Assembly (NCBI GenBank): GCA_040385525.1
Contig: JAZKHE010000002.1
Location: 310,001 to 374,000, forward strand
Length of the DNA stretch: 64,000 nt
Source: JAZKHE01 sp040385525
Lineage (GTDB): Bacteria > Bacteroidota > Bacteroidia > UBA4408
Direction: 5' to 3'
The notes beneath the pieces are model-generated. The model was not told where the DNA came from, did not search any database, and worked only from the letters and a program-made list of their open reading frames with translations. This document shows positions 61,988 to 64,000 of this stretch, one piece after another (the stretch's first letter is position 1; each line of letters begins with the position of its first letter). Made by a program: the position numbers and the translations under genes.

Positions 61988-61995
61988 TACTTTTG
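61988..61995 (+). promoter_or_regulatory. -7 box (TACTTTTG) of typA
   Basis: TACTTTTG fits the -7 consensus exactly and lies 20 bases ahead of the ATG at 62015. The upstream TTTG at 61953-61956 is too far (31 bases) to be the partner. Confidence 0.4.
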
Positions 61996-62014
61996 CACCT
62001 CAATTAAAAAAAAC

Positions 62015-63829
62015 ATGCAAAATATTCGCAACATTGCCATCATTGCTCACGTAGATCACGGTAAAACCACTTTGGTTGACAAAATTTTATTACAAACAAA
62101 ATTATTCCGTGAAAACCAAGAAGCAGGAGAACTAATTCTTGATAACAACGAATTAGAGCGTGAAAGAGGTATTACAATTCTTTCTAAAAACGTTTCTGTA
62201 AACTATAACGGAACAAAAATTAACATTATTGATACGCCAGGTCACAGTGATTTTGGTGGTGAGGTAGAACGTGTTATGAACATGGTTGATGGTGTGTTAA
62301 TTTTAGTGGATGCTTTTGAAGGTCCAATGCCACAAACTCGTTTTGTTTTGCAAAAAGCATTACAAGCTGGTAAAAAAGCAGTTTTAGTTATAAATAAAGT
62401 TGATAAACCAAACTGTCGCCCAGATGAGGTTCATGATCAAGTTTTTGATTTGTTCTTTAACTTAGATGCTACTGAAGACCAATTAAATTTCCCTACAGTT
62501 TACGGTTCTTCTAAACAAGGTTGGATGAGTGGCGACTGGAAAACACCAACTACCGATTTTACACATTTATTAAATGCAATAGTAGAACACATTCCTGCTG
62601 CTCCATTTTACGAGGGAACACCTCAAATACAAATTACATCTTTAGATTATTCTTCTTTTGTTGGTCGTATTGCGGTTGGTAGAGTTCAAAGAGGAACAAT
62701 TAGAGAGAACATGCCAGTATCTTTAATTAAAAGAGATGGTAAAATTATTAAATCAAAAATTAAAGAATTATACACTTTTGAAGGTTTAGGAAAAGCTAAA
62801 GCAACAGAAGTAAAATCTGGCGAAATTTGTGCTATGACAGGTATTGAAGGTTTTGAAATTGGCGATACTATTGCTGATATCGAAAACCCAGAAGCATTAC
62901 CTCCAATTACAATAGATGAGCCTACAATGAGTATGTTGTTTACCATTAACAACTCTCCGTTTTACGGAAGAGAAGGTAAATTGGTAACTTCTCGCCATTT
63001 ACGTGATCGTTTAATGAAAGAAACAGAAAAGAATTTGGCTTTACGTGTTGAAGAAACTGATAGTGCTGATTCTCATTTAGTTTTTGGTAGAGGTATTCTT
63101 CACTTGTCTATCTTAATCGAAACTATGCGTAGAGAAGGTTACGAGTTACAAGTTGGTCAGCCACAAGTTTTAATAAAAGAAATTGATGGTAAAAAATGCG
63201 AACCAATTGAGATTTTAACAGTAGATGTTCCTGAGAGCGGTTCAGGCAAAGTTATTGAAATGGTTAGTCAACGTAAAGGCGATATGTTAATTATGGAGCC
63301 AAAAGGCGATATGATTCACTTAGAATTTAGAATTCCATCTCGTGGTATTATGGGCTTGCGTAATAAAATGCTTACTGCAACAGCAGGTGAGGCAATTATG
63401 GCGCACCGTTTTGATAAATACGAACCTTGGAAAGGCGAAATCGCTGGACGTATTTCTGGTTCATTAATCTCTATGGAACAAGGTACTGCAATTGCTTATT
63501 CTATTGATAAATTACAAGACAGAGGATTTTTCTTTGTTGATCCAGGTGAAGAAATTTATGGCGGTCAAGTAATTGGCGAACATACTCGTCCTGATGATTT
63601 AGCTATAAACGTTACAAAAACAAAAAAATTAACCAATATGCGAGCGTCTGGTACAGATGATAAAATGCGTATTGCACCAGCAGTTAAGTTTTCGTTAGAG
63701 GAAGCTATGGAATATATACAAGGTGATGAGTACGTGGAATTAACTCCAAACTCAATACGTATGCGTAAAATTTATTTAGATGAGGGCGAACGTAAACGTA
63801 TGGGTCAAAAAATGACAGCATCTGCTTAA
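62015..63829 (+). CDS. typA: Ribosome-binding GTPase TypA/BipA
   Basis: A translational GTPase active in ribosome assembly and stress or cold growth. The 604-residue protein has the P-loop AHVDHGKTT (residues 11-19), DTPGHSDFGGEV near 73, NKVDKP near 126, and the EF-G-like domains with the BipA-specific C-terminal domain (from about 480, with TRPDDLAINVTKTKKLTN). It stands alone with its own terminator. Confidence 0.97.
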   Translation: MQNIRNIAIIAHVDHGKTTLVDKILLQTKLFRENQEAGELILDNNELERERGITILSKNVSVNYNGTKINIIDTPGHSDFGGEVERVMNMVDGVLILVDAFEGPMPQTRFVLQKALQAGKKAVLVINKVDKPNCRPDEVHDQVFDLFFNLDATEDQLNFPTVYGSSKQGWMSGDWKTPTTDFTHLLNAIVEHIPAAPFYEGTPQIQITSLDYSSFVGRIAVGRVQRGTIRENMPVSLIKRDGKIIKSKIKELYTFEGLGKAKATEVKSGEICAMTGIEGFEIGDTIADIENPEALPPITIDEPTMSMLFTINNSPFYGREGKLVTSRHLRDRLMKETEKNLALRVEETDSADSHLVFGRGILHLSILIETMRREGYELQVGQPQVLIKEIDGKKCEPIEILTVDVPESGSGKVIEMVSQRKGDMLIMEPKGDMIHLEFRIPSRGIMGLRNKMLTATAGEAIMAHRFDKYEPWKGEIAGRISGSLISMEQGTAIAYSIDKLQDRGFFFVDPGEEIYGGQVIGEHTRPDDLAINVTKTKKLTNMRASGTDDKMRIAPAVKFSLEEAMEYIQGDEYVELTPNSIRMRKIYLDEGERKRMGQKMTASA

Positions 63830-63852
63830 TAGCTTTTAAAATAGTTTACAAT

Positions 63853-63884
63853 AAAAACCCTCGAAATTTTTCGAGGGTTTTTTG
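63853..63884 (+). terminator. Terminator after typA
   Basis: AAACCCTCGA (63855-63864) pairs with TCGAGGGTTT (63871-63880), followed by T residues. Confidence 0.9.
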
Positions 63885-63911
63885 TTTTATAAAATGAAAA
63901 TTGTTGTTTTA

Positions 63912-64000
63912 TATTTCGCACCTACGGCGCTTAGTTTTGGTTTGTATTTGTTCTACCAATAGTTCGTTCCTACGGAACTAGTAAAAACTCCGTAGGAGTT
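63912..64000. repeat. Cluster of short CTACGG palindromic repeats at the window edge
   Basis: GTTCCTACGGAAC at 63966-63978 is a palindrome, AACTCCGTAGGAGTT at 63986-64000 is another, and GCACCTACGGCGC at 63918-63930 has the same core. The block is cut by the window end. Repeats of this CCTACGG type are common in intergenic Bacteroidota DNA. Confidence 0.55.

Overview
This 64 kb window is a chromosomal segment of an AT-rich member of the Bacteroidota, of the Flavobacteriia / Sphingobacteriia / Chitinophagia kind. The evidence is the low GC content, promoters of the Bacteroidota form (TTTG, about 19 bases, TAnnTTTG), type IX secretion C-terminal sorting domains, lipoproteins with a Cys after a short hydrophobic leader, a RemB/Wzi-like barrel pair, and a Bacteroidota-type cytochrome oxidase accessory cluster. 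No prophage, conjugative element, transposase or CRISPR array is visible. Gene content is mostly housekeeping.

Layout. 0-5 kb: dCMP deaminase, a C-terminal processing protease, MarC and RNase HI in a tight + strand run, followed by a repeat-rich spacer and a small secreted-protein gene flanked by two 20-bp palindromic repeats. 5-13 kb: M1 aminopeptidase, a stand-alone biotin carrier protein, an M28/glutaminyl-cyclase-like protease, CysS, a MORN-repeat protein and L-threonine dehydrogenase. 13-17 kb: TrhO tRNA hydroxylase, then homogentisate dioxygenase and 4-hydroxyphenylpyruvate dioxygenase (tyrosine breakdown). 17-27 kb: MutY, HU, a TPR protein, a 30-residue mS38/COX24-like basic protein, RNase E/G, a PfkB kinase, tRNA-Asn, a peptide-binding lipoprotein, methylmalonyl-CoA epimerase, a HAD hydrolase and a CAU tRNA. 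The CAU tRNA is followed by a broken GIY-YIG nuclease gene and a second, damaged copy of the tRNA 3' end and its terminator. 27-28.6 kb: a secreted protein, QueD and a small HAD protein.

28.6-34.4 kb holds the most interesting unit: a cobalamin riboswitch ahead of a four-gene overlapping operon. It encodes a TonB-dependent receptor, a type-IX-exported beta-propeller protein, an undescribed type-IX surface protein and a lipoprotein beta-propeller. I read it as a vitamin B12 capture and import system built along the lines of Bacteroides BtuB/BtuG, with extra surface parts. It fits with two B12-related genes in the same window: B12-dependent methionine synthase (metH, under a SAM-I riboswitch at 40.7-41.0 kb) and methylmalonyl-CoA epimerase.

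34-54 kb: a porin-like protein, GapN, MetH, a seven-gene cytochrome oxidase assembly/subunit cluster (heme O synthase, two subunit III proteins, subunit IV, an SCO-like protein without copper ligands, DUF420, a small CxxC protein), then a surface-polysaccharide set (two RemB/Wzi-like barrels around a WecA-like transferase, GDP-fucose synthesis and a LuxE-like protein). 54-64 kb: an erythromycin-esterase-family protein, Dxs, a SlyD-type isomerase, RseP, Dxr, an M23 peptidase, a universal stress protein and the TypA/BipA GTPase. The window ends in a cluster of short palindromic repeats. All calls rest on reading the sequence and on knowledge of the families; no database search was run.
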